In this document: one piece after another, positions 1 to 6,936 of the stretch
How the letters are laid out: every line of letters begins with the position of its first letter
Numbering within the stretch: the first letter of the stretch is position 1
NCBI GenBank assembly: GCA_028715585.1
Contig: JAQURN010000009.1
Span: forward strand, 1-17,344
Direction of reading: 5' to 3'
Length of the DNA: 17,344 nt
Source: Actinomycetota bacterium
GTDB lineage: Bacteria; Actinomycetota; Geothermincolia; Fen-727; JAQURN01
Position numbers and translations under genes: made by a program
The notes under the pieces: generated by a model
What the model saw: the letters and a program-made list of their open reading frames with translations, nothing else
The model's database searches: none
Told to the model about the DNA's origin: nothing

Positions 1-141
1 GGCAATATCGGAAAAGGAGTCGGCTCTTGTAAGCCTAGAAGTGGATAGCGAAAAATCGAGAACAAAGCTAGCGACGATAATCGTAAGTAGCAAGACAATC
101 AAGCCGAAATGGAATTTAGAGTTTTTATCAAGCATAAACAT
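1..141 (-). CDS. N-terminus of an exported protein, cut by the window edge
   Basis: An open frame runs from an ATG at 141 to the first base of the window, giving 47 residues without a stop. It begins MFMLDKNSKF, followed by a strongly hydrophobic stretch (roughly residues 13-29, core GLIVLLLTIIVASFVL) and then a polar segment. This is the layout of a signal peptide or N-terminal membrane anchor. The start lies 29 bases after the amidase stop on the same strand, so it is probably co-transcribed with the amidase. A second in-frame ATG lies two codons on (135). I see no clear Shine-Dalgarno sequence. Function cannot be told from this fragment. By position it may be another envelope protein of the same set. 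That a gene starts here is inference from frame, hydrophobicity and spacing. Confidence 0.55.
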   Translation of the reverse strand, partial: MFMLDKNSKFHFGLIVLLLTIIVASFVLDFSLSTSRLTRADSFSDIA

Positions 142-170
142 TGTTCGACTCAAAAGAGAAGTTCGATTTC

Positions 171-2066
171 CTACCTTGTCGAGCCCTCCGCGAAATACCA
201 GCAAGTCTGTGGCTCCGTTACCCCCCCAGCCACATGCCCCCCGCTCTTCGACCCACACTCGAAATACATTGCCCTCTCGACAAAAATGGGCTGGGTGGAG
301 GTTACCCTGGTTGCGAAATCGGTGCTACCCATTCCCCCTACATCGTCCACCTTAACCGTCTTCCTCGAAAAAGGCTCAACGACCTCGTTGATTGTTTTTT
401 CCTTGCCATCCGGAAGGGAAAAACAAAGTTCGGCTTTGGACTGTGAGCCATTCGGGTTCATGAGAAGGATATAGGTGTCGAATCCATTGGCAGTCGAGCC
501 CTCTGCCAGATACCAAGTCTTTGCTAATTCTGGGCTTCCCGGCGCGTTCGAGCCCTCCTTTGGGAAATCAAAGTACATCGAGCGCTCGACGAGTATGGGC
601 TTGTCGGAATCAACTATGACCGAAACATCCTTGCCGGAAATTTCGGGGACTGAGTTCAGATGTATAGTTCCCCTGCTCATGGGAAGAAGTTCATAAGAGC
701 TCGAGGCAGCCTTTCCCCCATTGCACAAATACGTCACCTCTATTTTGGCTTTCTCTTTTGCGGGATTTGCCACAAGGACGTATGTCTCAAAATTACATCC
801 GGTATATCCCTCCGCGAGGTACCATCTCGAAGCGGGCTTCCACGTCCCAGGAGATACATGACCTCCCTGATATTTTTCGTGACCAGTAAAATACATAGCG
901 CGCTCCGCTACGACTGGCTCGGTGGAACTTATAGCAACCGAAAAGTCGGCTTTCTCAAATCCAGACACCGAAGATACATCGAGGGTGAAACGCGAAGTGG
1001 GAGAAACCGTGTAGGACTTTTTGGCGCTAAAACCATCGGAGCGCATGAAACTAAAATTCACTTTGCTTTCTTTCTCGCCAGGATTCTGGACGAGGATGTA
1101 CGTAGAAAAGCCCCAGGCTGTCGAGCCCTCCGAAAAATACCACTGCGTGCCAAGCAATGATGACCCCTCGGCACAACTGCCGCCTTTCCCTTTCTCGAAA
1201 TCAAAATACATCGCTCTCTCCGCGAGTATGGGGACATCGTTTTTACTTCTTACCAAGCAGGAGACATCTCGGCCAGGGACATAGTCGTCAGCCCTGATTG
1301 TCATTCTCGAATTAGCTCTAACGGTAAGGGGAACAATTTGAACCTCACCATCCTCACACATGAATGAGATTTCCACATCAGAGAGATTGCCGCTAGGATT
1401 GGACAGCAACAAATATTCTTCGAAGTTTCCGGGGTCGATGACAGAAGTGGACCCAGATACGTAAGCTTCTACTCCCGCCGAGATGCCCTCCGCTATCCTC
1501 TGGCGGAAGTCAGGGTTGAGAAGAAGCCTAGCTTCTTCAGGGTTGGTCAAAAAAGCTGCCTCGAGAAGCGCGGCGGGCATGTTGGTATTCGAAAGGACAT
1601 AGTACGACGCCTCCTTCACCCCTCTATCTTTTCGGTTTATTCGCTTCACCACTTCCTTGTGGACAGAGGTGGCAAGTTCCCTCCCTTTCTCAGAGCTGTA
1701 ATAGCAATAGGTCTCAGTACCCTCGGCGGTAGTAGAAGTATGAGCGTTGGTGTGGATACTCACAAATACATAAGCCCCACATGCGTTAGCAACTCTGCAC
1801 CTCTCCTCCAGGGAAACATAAACATCGGACTCTCGCGTCATTACAATTTCGAATCCGAGCTGTTGGAGAAGCGCACGGGTTCTCAAGGCGACGTCCAGAT
1901 TCACATCTTTTTCGTTTACCCCATTCGAAACCGCCCCCGGATCGCTTCCGCCATGGCCAGGGTCGATGCATATACAAGCTCTACCATAAGAAGCGACTGG
2001 TGTCGGAGGGAAAACAAGCGCCCCGAGGACCAGCAAAATTAGTGCTGGATATGTCCACTTCCTCAC
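171..2066 (-). CDS. Secreted N-acetylmuramoyl-L-alanine amidase (Amidase_3) with C-terminal WYLAEG modules
   Basis: This is an exported zinc amidase predicted to cut the bond between MurNAc and L-Ala in peptidoglycan. Numbered from the GTG start, residues 1-27 form a signal peptide and residues 30-205 the Amidase_3 domain. The family zinc ligands are visible as His38 (DPGHGG), Glu52 (NEKD) and His105 (SIHTNA), with catalytic Glu169 in the EAAFLTNPEE motif. Residues from about 210 to the end hold one module without the WYLAEG opening, three full modules and the first nine residues of a fifth. Similar modules end the neighbouring 1535-aa secreted protein. The frame extends to a TTG at 2075, but the AAGGAAGG ribosome site abuts that codon with no spacing. 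The GTG at 2066 sits nine bases from it and is preferred. The enzyme probably remodels the cell wall. The modules may serve for surface retention, which is inference. Confidence 0.9.
   Translation of the reverse strand: MRKWTYPALILLVLGALVFPPTPVASYGRACICIDPGHGGSDPGAVSNGVNEKDVNLDVALRTRALLQQLGFEIVMTRESDVYVSLEERCRVANACGAYVFVSIHTNAHTSTTAEGTETYCYYSSEKGRELATSVHKEVVKRINRKDRGVKEASYYVLSNTNMPAALLEAAFLTNPEEARLLLNPDFRQRIAEGISAGVEAYVSGSTSVIDPGNFEEYLLLSNPSGNLSDVEISFMCEDGEVQIVPLTVRANSRMTIRADDYVPGRDVSCLVRSKNDVPILAERAMYFDFEKGKGGSCAEGSSLLGTQWYFSEGSTAWGFSTYILVQNPGEKESKVNFSFMRSDGFSAKKSYTVSPTSRFTLDVSSVSGFEKADFSVAISSTEPVVAERAMYFTGHEKYQGGHVSPGTWKPASRWYLAEGYTGCNFETYVLVANPAKEKAKIEVTYLCNGGKAASSSYELLPMSRGTIHLNSVPEISGKDVSVIVDSDKPILVERSMYFDFPKEGSNAPGSPELAKTWYLAEGSTANGFDTYILLMNPNGSQSKAELCFSLPDGKEKTINEVVEPFSRKTVKVDDVGGMGSTDFATRVTSTQPIFVERAMYFECGSKSGGHVAGGVTEPQTCWYFAEGSTR
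174..1439 (-). repeat. Protein-level tandem modules (WYLAEG family) in the amidase
   Basis: Four modules of about 100 residues are encoded here, plus the start of a fifth. Each full one opens with WY[LF][AS]EG[SY]T, continues with an aromatic YILVQNP-like segment and a P.SR.T[IL] segment, and ends near V[EA]R[AS]MYF and a Gly-rich linker. The first module lacks the WYLAEG opening and begins at NFEEYLLLSNP, directly after the catalytic domain. Alternating hydrophobic residues suggest beta-sandwich folds. The units have diverged at DNA level, so this is an old protein repeat and not a recent tandem duplication. Confidence 0.8.
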
Positions 2067-2090
2067 ACTAAACAACCTTCCTTACCATGA

Positions 2091-2127
2091 CAAAAGCCAG
2101 AAAGCCGCCTTTCCTAGGCTCTCTGGC
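2091..2127 (-). terminator. Hairpin with short T tract between the large secreted protein and the amidase
   Basis: An 11-bp stem with one mismatch (2096-2106 pairing with 2117-2127, GCCAGAAAGCC against GGCTCTCTGGC) encloses a 10-base loop. On the minus strand it is followed by TTTTG. The form and place fit an intrinsic terminator for the upstream 1535-aa protein gene. The T tract is short, and only about 25 bases remain before the amidase start, so it could be a leaky terminator or attenuator. Confidence 0.55.
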
Positions 2128-2202
2128 AAGAAAATGCTATCACGCTTCTATTTATTCTATCAGAAGGCGGCGAATGCCTTTTTACCTACCCTTTGAGTTG
2201 CA

Positions 2203-5200
2203 CTAGTTAGTCCCCCTTATACCGGTCCCACACGTTCCACCACTTCGTTCATTAAAGTAGATAGAACGTTCGACGATTATTGGACCATCGGAGCTGACTT
2301 GGGTACTTGCTTCCGTTTCGCCAACAACCCCCCTCATGTCTAGCGTAAATCGACTCTGCGGCTGGACATCGAAAGTTCGAGAAGTGGTCTTCCCTGACGG
2401 CTCCATGAATGTGAAGTTCACTTTTCTTGTTTCCTCGCCAGGATTCTGAACCAGTATCCATGTCTCGAAACCCTGCTCGCTATATCCTTCAGCAAGATAC
2501 CAACTCTCGTCCGGAGTAGAGGTTCCAATCGTGGCATGGCCGTCGCTTCTATTGTTCCAATACATTGCCCTCTCCGCCAGAACTGGGTACTGGGAACGAA
2601 TTTTCACGGAAATATCACTTCCAGGAAACATGCCGTTGGCAAGGATGGTGAACCGGCTCAAGGGAGGGATGTCAAACACTCTCAAAAGGGTCTTGCCTTC
2701 TTTGTCCATGAAGTGAACCATCACTTCATTAGTGAGATTCTCTGGGTTTTGGATGAGTACCCACTCCTCGAAACCGTAATCCGTAGAGCCTTCGGCAAGG
2801 TACCAAGTTTTGGAGGTGGTGGGAGCCCCGATGGAGCAAGTTCCCGACTTCATGAAATTCAAGTACTGGGCGCGCTCGACGACGACCGGCTCGCTGCTTA
2901 TAATCTGGGTAGATACAGACTGCGCAGGGATAATATCATCTACATGTATGGTGAAGCGGGAGCGTGGCTTTATATCGTATTTCTTGCTTACATTTCCAGC
3001 CCCTGGAGTCATAAAGGTGGCAGTTACCTTCGCGATTTTATCGCTCGGGTTTTGAATCAGAACGTACTCATCAAAATCCTCAGCAGTATAACCCTCGGCT
3101 AGATACCACGTTTTCGAAGGTTTTGAGATGCCAATCGAGGCATGACCAGTTTTTCTGCCATAGAAATACATCGCCCGCTCTACGGCAATTTTCCTGTCCG
3201 AAGCAATATGAGTGCTCACTTCAGCCCATGGAAGAATTTCATCGACGGTTATGGTGAAGCGAGAATTGGGCGCTACTTCGTAAGTGCGCAAGAGGTTCTC
3301 TCCATCAGAAAGCATGAACGTGACTTCCACGTTCGCCACCTCGCTCCCTGGATTTTGAATCAATATGTATTCTTCGAAATCCCCAGAGACCTCATTTCCT
3401 CCAGTGTATCCCTCCGCAAGATACCACTCCTGCGAAAGCTCGGGGATTGTTCTGTTGACATAAACAGGCACTGACGTTGGATTCACCTCGTATCGCTTGT
3501 CCGAAGAATTGCAGTCGATTCTCGCGGAATAAACGCCATCATCCACTGGCAAACCCTCTTGTTTCCCATCCCACGAGATGCTGTGCTTGCCCGCGGGAAG
3601 TTCCGCCTCGAGATATGTCCTTACCTCCTCTTCCCCATCCCAAATCGAGGCATTTACTTTCCCTTTCACCGGAAGCTCGTAGTCTATATTCGCCACATCG
3701 TTTGCGCCGTCATCGTTGGGACTAATCGCGTGCCCTCCAGTTTTCACCCCGGAAATCGAGACAAGCCGCCTAGGCGCAACGGTGCCGGGAAGGAGGGACC
3801 TGTTCTGAAAGGATGGCTCAGCCGATGAGCTACTCAAATAGATGGTAGGCACCCTCTTCTGGGGATCTGGGTTCCCCCAATCAGCCCGGGGAAAAACAGG
3901 GATGCGGATAGGATAGGATGCTGGCTCGTAATACAAGGAGTCGGAAATGGAATCAAGCGTAATTCCACATGCCGCGTCAATGAGCCCAAGGCTTGCCACT
4001 CCCCTGGGATAATTAGTCAAACTTTGGATGTAGCTCCCGAGCCACGATCCACCTCCAGAAAAACTTTCCTCTTTCGTTATCTTCCCAGCGAGGCTTTTGT
4101 CGCTTTCGCCAAGCCATATCCTCCCACCCTGCGAGGAGCCCCCTCCCCCTATTCCATGGGGATAGAAAAGCGAATCGAAAAAAGTACCATTCGAGGTAGC
4201 GGCAAAATAGTTCTCCAACTGCCAGTAGGCATCCAGCATGGAAAGAGGATTTCCATCGTTCAAATTCGCTTTGAGATAGCAAGCCGCTATATCCCTCCAG
4301 ACGTTTTGCGAAACCCACTGATTCGATATATCGTAGGTTGTATGTATGCATCCATATTCCCTTCGAGTCTGAATACAGGCACTTTCAGCGTCTTCCCTTA
4401 ATTTCTCCATGTTACCCTGAGTCAGGGGCATCTTTCTGTCCGAAGAGAAAAACCATGGAATGCCGTTTGAAGTGTATATGCTATATGCCCTGCGATTTGC
4501 CTCATCGATGTTTCCATCGAGAGAGACCGCAAAGTGGTCGGAAAGCGCGAGATCTTGCTCGAGGGTTTGATTTATAGCCTCGATATGAGCCCTATATTTC
4601 GAAGCACAGGAAACATCCGGTTTCGACTGCGCGAGCGCCATTTCACAGCCAGCCTGGTAAGCAAAGGCGCACTTCAAGCCAAGGTATGTCTGGTCCCGCG
4701 AGCTCTGGATGCCAGGCGAGCCTTGGTCTATGGTGTTTTTGGTATGTATGTCGGGAATGCCGTTCCCGTTTGTATCACAGTTCGCGATGAAATCGAGAAA
4801 ATCTTTCACGTATAAAAACTTCGATTGCGTGTACGCCGTAGAGCCAGTGGCTTTCCAATATTTGTAAAGCAAAAGAATGAAGTCTGTGTTCTCCTCGACT
4901 GGCATGTCATGGTAATAAGCTTGACCTGTAACTGAACTACCCCAGCCCATATCATGAGACAAAAAATTGCCTTCCTTTGACGGTTTCACGTAAAGTAGCC
5001 ATTCATCGAAAATCAGCGGTAATAAATCCGGCCAGAAATAGATATAGAACCAAGCATCGTTATAGGTAACATCGACAGTGCTATGATACCTACATGAGCT
5101 TCCCTCCCAAACGCTAAACCACTCCCTTCCACTGTCCGATACTGTCCACCAGGTATTCATGATGAAACTCTGGAAAGCGTAACAGATAAGCTCTTTGGCG

Positions 5201-6810
5201 CTTTTCCCTCCCGGCTCTTTGAGCTTCAGGTAAGAATCAGAAGAAATCGTAGAATCGAAGAAACGTGATTTTTCCTCTATCGCGTCTCCTTCATTCCTTT
5301 CTTGTACCGCGTAATCGAAAACATCCTCCAGCTTCTCGAAGTCGCGCGCGTAGTAAGAAAAACGAAAACTCGCATCGGAGTAAGAGGTGTTCTTCACGCT
5401 GAGCACTTTCCCTGGCACAAAACCCCCAAGCATGAAACTCTTCGTGGTAGAAGCAGATGGAGAGAGATTGCTTATAGACCACACCGCCCCCGAATACCCT
5501 CTGGGATAAAAACTAAAAAGTGGCGAACGGTAATCCTCGGAGCCAGAAGGGTATCCTTCGGGGGAATCGAACTCCCAAAGGCTAGTGGTGGTGAAATCTT
5601 TATATTCCTCCTCGCTACCGCCTTTCAAATCTACATCATCGGCATCGGCAAGCGGAGTGCCAATTCCCCTCCAGGCGGAGATAGCCCCAGCGGAATTGTG
5701 AGTCTCGTCATAATAGTTGTAGCTGCTTAGAGCCTGAACCCAAGCTGAATTAGTACTCATGCCCTCGGTAACCTGACCCTCCTCGAAGGTTTCCTTATGT
5801 GGCAAGCCAAGTAAAAACGACCCCGAAATCGGAGAGCTGCCAACATTTTTTGCCTCGACGTCAACATAGAAAAAAGGCGCCGAGCTCAATTTTTCGCCTT
5901 CGGGATAGAATGGCGCCCTGAAACTAACCGTGAGCGCGATAGGAAAATCACCAGAAGAACAGGAAAAAACCTGAGAAGTCATAGTCTGAGATTGGCTTAT
6001 CCGCTCCCAGAGGGGGAAACGGTCAGTAAAGGGCAAAGCTTTCATCTTCGAACCAGATTTCATCGCAAGCACAAACTCGGAGAGCTCGGCGGTTCCATCC
6101 CCAAGTGGGGAAAAACGAACTCCAAGTTTCTGGGGAGCCAAATTCAAACAGAGGCGGGACCCAAAGCGTCCAAGAACTGCCTCATGGCTATTATCCCCAG
6201 CACTATTCTGATGGCGGATGGGTTCGTTCCTCGACTGCCGGCTCTTGGAGGCATCTATCTCTACGAGGTTTCTACTGTCATTGAAAATCCTGATGGTGCT
6301 GACGGTAGCGAGGTTTTCGCATCCTGATTCATCAGAGCGGAAGGTCAGCTCGATAATTCCTGAGGAGTCAGTGCTGGTTTTAAAAGTTTGCTGGTATGCC
6401 TTATTACCTCCAACTTTCGAGTAGATATCGAGCTTATCTATTACCTTCTCGGATTGGATATAAACGTTGAAAATTCTTTTTCCTTCGGAGGAATGGTATT
6501 GCTCCACAAAACTCAACTCGACAGAGCAACCCATTTCAGGAGGAAGGTTGGCAACAACGTATGAAAAGTTCTTTCCCACTCTCTCGCGCTGGAATTTGTA
6601 AGTCTGGCAGGTCTTGTTATCCGTCCCTGAAATCTGCCGGCGCGAAAATTCCCCGGCGCCCGTCGTGCCGCTCGAGAGATTGTTTCTTAGTTCCACGATG
6701 ACTTGGGCGGCTCCACTCGCAGACGCTCGCGCGGGAAAAATCAAGAAAGAAGTCACCATGAGAAGTGATACCGCGACACAAACAAGCGTTCTTGCCCATC
6801 TTGCGCCCAT
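2203..6810 (-). CDS. Large secreted protein: GH52/GH116-like barrel, FlgD-type Ig domain, four WYLAEG modules
   Basis: This is a predicted exported enzyme of 1535 residues. Residues 1-31 form a signal peptide (MGARWARTL..., ending near ARASA). Residues of about 200-500 are beta-rich. Residues 535-960 resemble the (alpha/alpha)6 barrel of GH52/GH116 glycosidases: WEG near 568-570, then STVDVTYNDAWFYIYFWP and FLSHDMG follow the family order EG...NT.D..F...HDMG. Glu569 is the candidate nucleophile. Asp695 is the candidate acid/base, just after a calcium-loop-like DTNGNGIPD at 679-687. Residues 1030-1098 match a FlgD-like Ig domain (SPNDDGANDVA ... ISWDGK ... DGVYSARI). WYLAEG modules start at 1129, 1235, 1336 and 1437. 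The open frame extends to 7107, but that would run into the divergent glycosyltransferase gene. The ATG at 6810 directly precedes the signal peptide and is preferred, although its ribosome site is weak. Substrate is unknown. The glycosidase assignment rests on motif order recalled from the families and is moderate. Confidence 0.85.
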   Translation of the reverse strand: MGARWARTLVCVAVSLLMVTSFLIFPARASASGAAQVIVELRNNLSSGTTGAGEFSRRQISGTDNKTCQTYKFQRERVGKNFSYVVANLPPEMGCSVELSFVEQYHSSEGKRIFNVYIQSEKVIDKLDIYSKVGGNKAYQQTFKTSTDSSGIIELTFRSDESGCENLATVSTIRIFNDSRNLVEIDASKSRQSRNEPIRHQNSAGDNSHEAVLGRFGSRLCLNLAPQKLGVRFSPLGDGTAELSEFVLAMKSGSKMKALPFTDRFPLWERISQSQTMTSQVFSCSSGDFPIALTVSFRAPFYPEGEKLSSAPFFYVDVEAKNVGSSPISGSFLLGLPHKETFEEGQVTEGMSTNSAWVQALSSYNYYDETHNSAGAISAWRGIGTPLADADDVDLKGGSEEEYKDFTTTSLWEFDSPEGYPSGSEDYRSPLFSFYPRGYSGAVWSISNLSPSASTTKSFMLGGFVPGKVLSVKNTSYSDASFRFSYYARDFEKLEDVFDYAVQERNEGDAIEEKSRFFDSTISSDSYLKLKEPGGKSAKELICYAFQSFIMNTWWTVSDSGREWFSVWEGSSCRYHSTVDVTYNDAWFYIYFWPDLLPLIFDEWLLYVKPSKEGNFLSHDMGWGSSVTGQAYYHDMPVEENTDFILLLYKYWKATGSTAYTQSKFLYVKDFLDFIANCDTNGNGIPDIHTKNTIDQGSPGIQSSRDQTYLGLKCAFAYQAGCEMALAQSKPDVSCASKYRAHIEAINQTLEQDLALSDHFAVSLDGNIDEANRRAYSIYTSNGIPWFFSSDRKMPLTQGNMEKLREDAESACIQTRREYGCIHTTYDISNQWVSQNVWRDIAACYLKANLNDGNPLSMLDAYWQLENYFAATSNGTFFDSLFYPHGIGGGGSSQGGRIWLGESDKSLAGKITKEESFSGGGSWLGSYIQSLTNYPRGVASLGLIDAACGITLDSISDSLYYEPASYPIRIPVFPRADWGNPDPQKRVPTIYLSSSSAEPSFQNRSLLPGTVAPRRLVSISGVKTGGHAISPNDDGANDVANIDYELPVKGKVNASIWDGEEEVRTYLEAELPAGKHSISWDGKQEGLPVDDGVYSARIDCNSSDKRYEVNPTSVPVYVNRTIPELSQEWYLAEGYTGGNEVSGDFEEYILIQNPGSEVANVEVTFMLSDGENLLRTYEVAPNSRFTITVDEILPWAEVSTHIASDRKIAVERAMYFYGRKTGHASIGISKPSKTWYLAEGYTAEDFDEYVLIQNPSDKIAKVTATFMTPGAGNVSKKYDIKPRSRFTIHVDDIIPAQSVSTQIISSEPVVVERAQYLNFMKSGTCSIGAPTTSKTWYLAEGSTDYGFEEWVLIQNPENLTNEVMVHFMDKEGKTLLRVFDIPPLSRFTILANGMFPGSDISVKIRSQYPVLAERAMYWNNRSDGHATIGTSTPDESWYLAEGYSEQGFETWILVQNPGEETRKVNFTFMEPSGKTTSRTFDVQPQSRFTLDMRGVVGETEASTQVSSDGPIIVERSIYFNERSGGTCGTGIRGTN
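2206..3426 (-). repeat. Four tandem WYLAEG protein modules at the C-terminus of the large secreted protein
   Basis: Four modules spaced 106, 101, 101 and 99 residues apart each begin WYLAEG[SY] and carry F[ED][ET][YW][IV]L[IV]QNP, P.SRFTI or P.SRFTL, and ER[AS][MIQ]Y. The last one ends the protein at a Gly/Thr-rich tail, without opening a further unit. Compared with the amidase, the fourth module here is especially close to the amidase's first complete module (shared ILVQNPGE, KVNF, SRFTLD). No function is assigned to such modules that I can state with certainty. Their position at the ends of unrelated enzymes suggests attachment or binding. Confidence 0.85.
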
Positions 6811-6840
6811 AATATCTTGAACTATAACACACAGATAATC

Positions 6841-6868
6841 TTGATATACACCCTTTCTAGGATATGCT
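6841..6868 (+). promoter_or_regulatory. Possible sigma70-type promoter for the glycosyltransferase
   Basis: TTGATA at 6841-6846 and TATGCT at 6863-6868 are separated by 16 bases. A transcript would begin near 6875 and have a leader of about 60 bases containing the inverted repeat described next. The match is fair, and the AT-rich setting makes chance matches possible. Confidence 0.4.
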
Positions 6869-6887
6869 GACTGATGTATCTTTTTGC

Positions 6888-6925
6888 CGATGAATGGGAG
6901 TAAACGCAAAAAAACGCGTTCATCG
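6888..6925 (+). promoter_or_regulatory. Inverted repeat in the glycosyltransferase leader next to the ribosome site
   Basis: CGATGAA (6888-6894) and TTCATCG (6919-6925) are perfect 7-base inverted arms around a 24-base loop that contains ACGCAAAAAAACGC. The right arm ends immediately before the AAAGGAG ribosome site (6926-6932). As RNA the hairpin would abut the site and could tune translation. As DNA it could be a protein-binding dyad. I do not recognise a known riboswitch in it. Confidence 0.4.
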
Positions 6926-6936
6926 AAAGGAGTCAT

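Noticed and set aside
109..1284. Plus-strand open frames across the amidase gene (for example 109-474, 660-1160, 1021-1284)
   Set aside because: They lie opposite a well-supported gene, overlap one another in different frames and show low-complexity, family-free translations.
2170..2192. AAGGC/GCCTT hairpin followed by T run on the plus strand
   Set aside because: The stem is only five base pairs and no plus-strand gene ends upstream of it.
2536..3102. Plus-strand frame of 188 codons opposite the module repeats
   Set aside because: It is a shadow of the repetitive minus-strand coding sequence, with no recognisable domain and no ribosome site.
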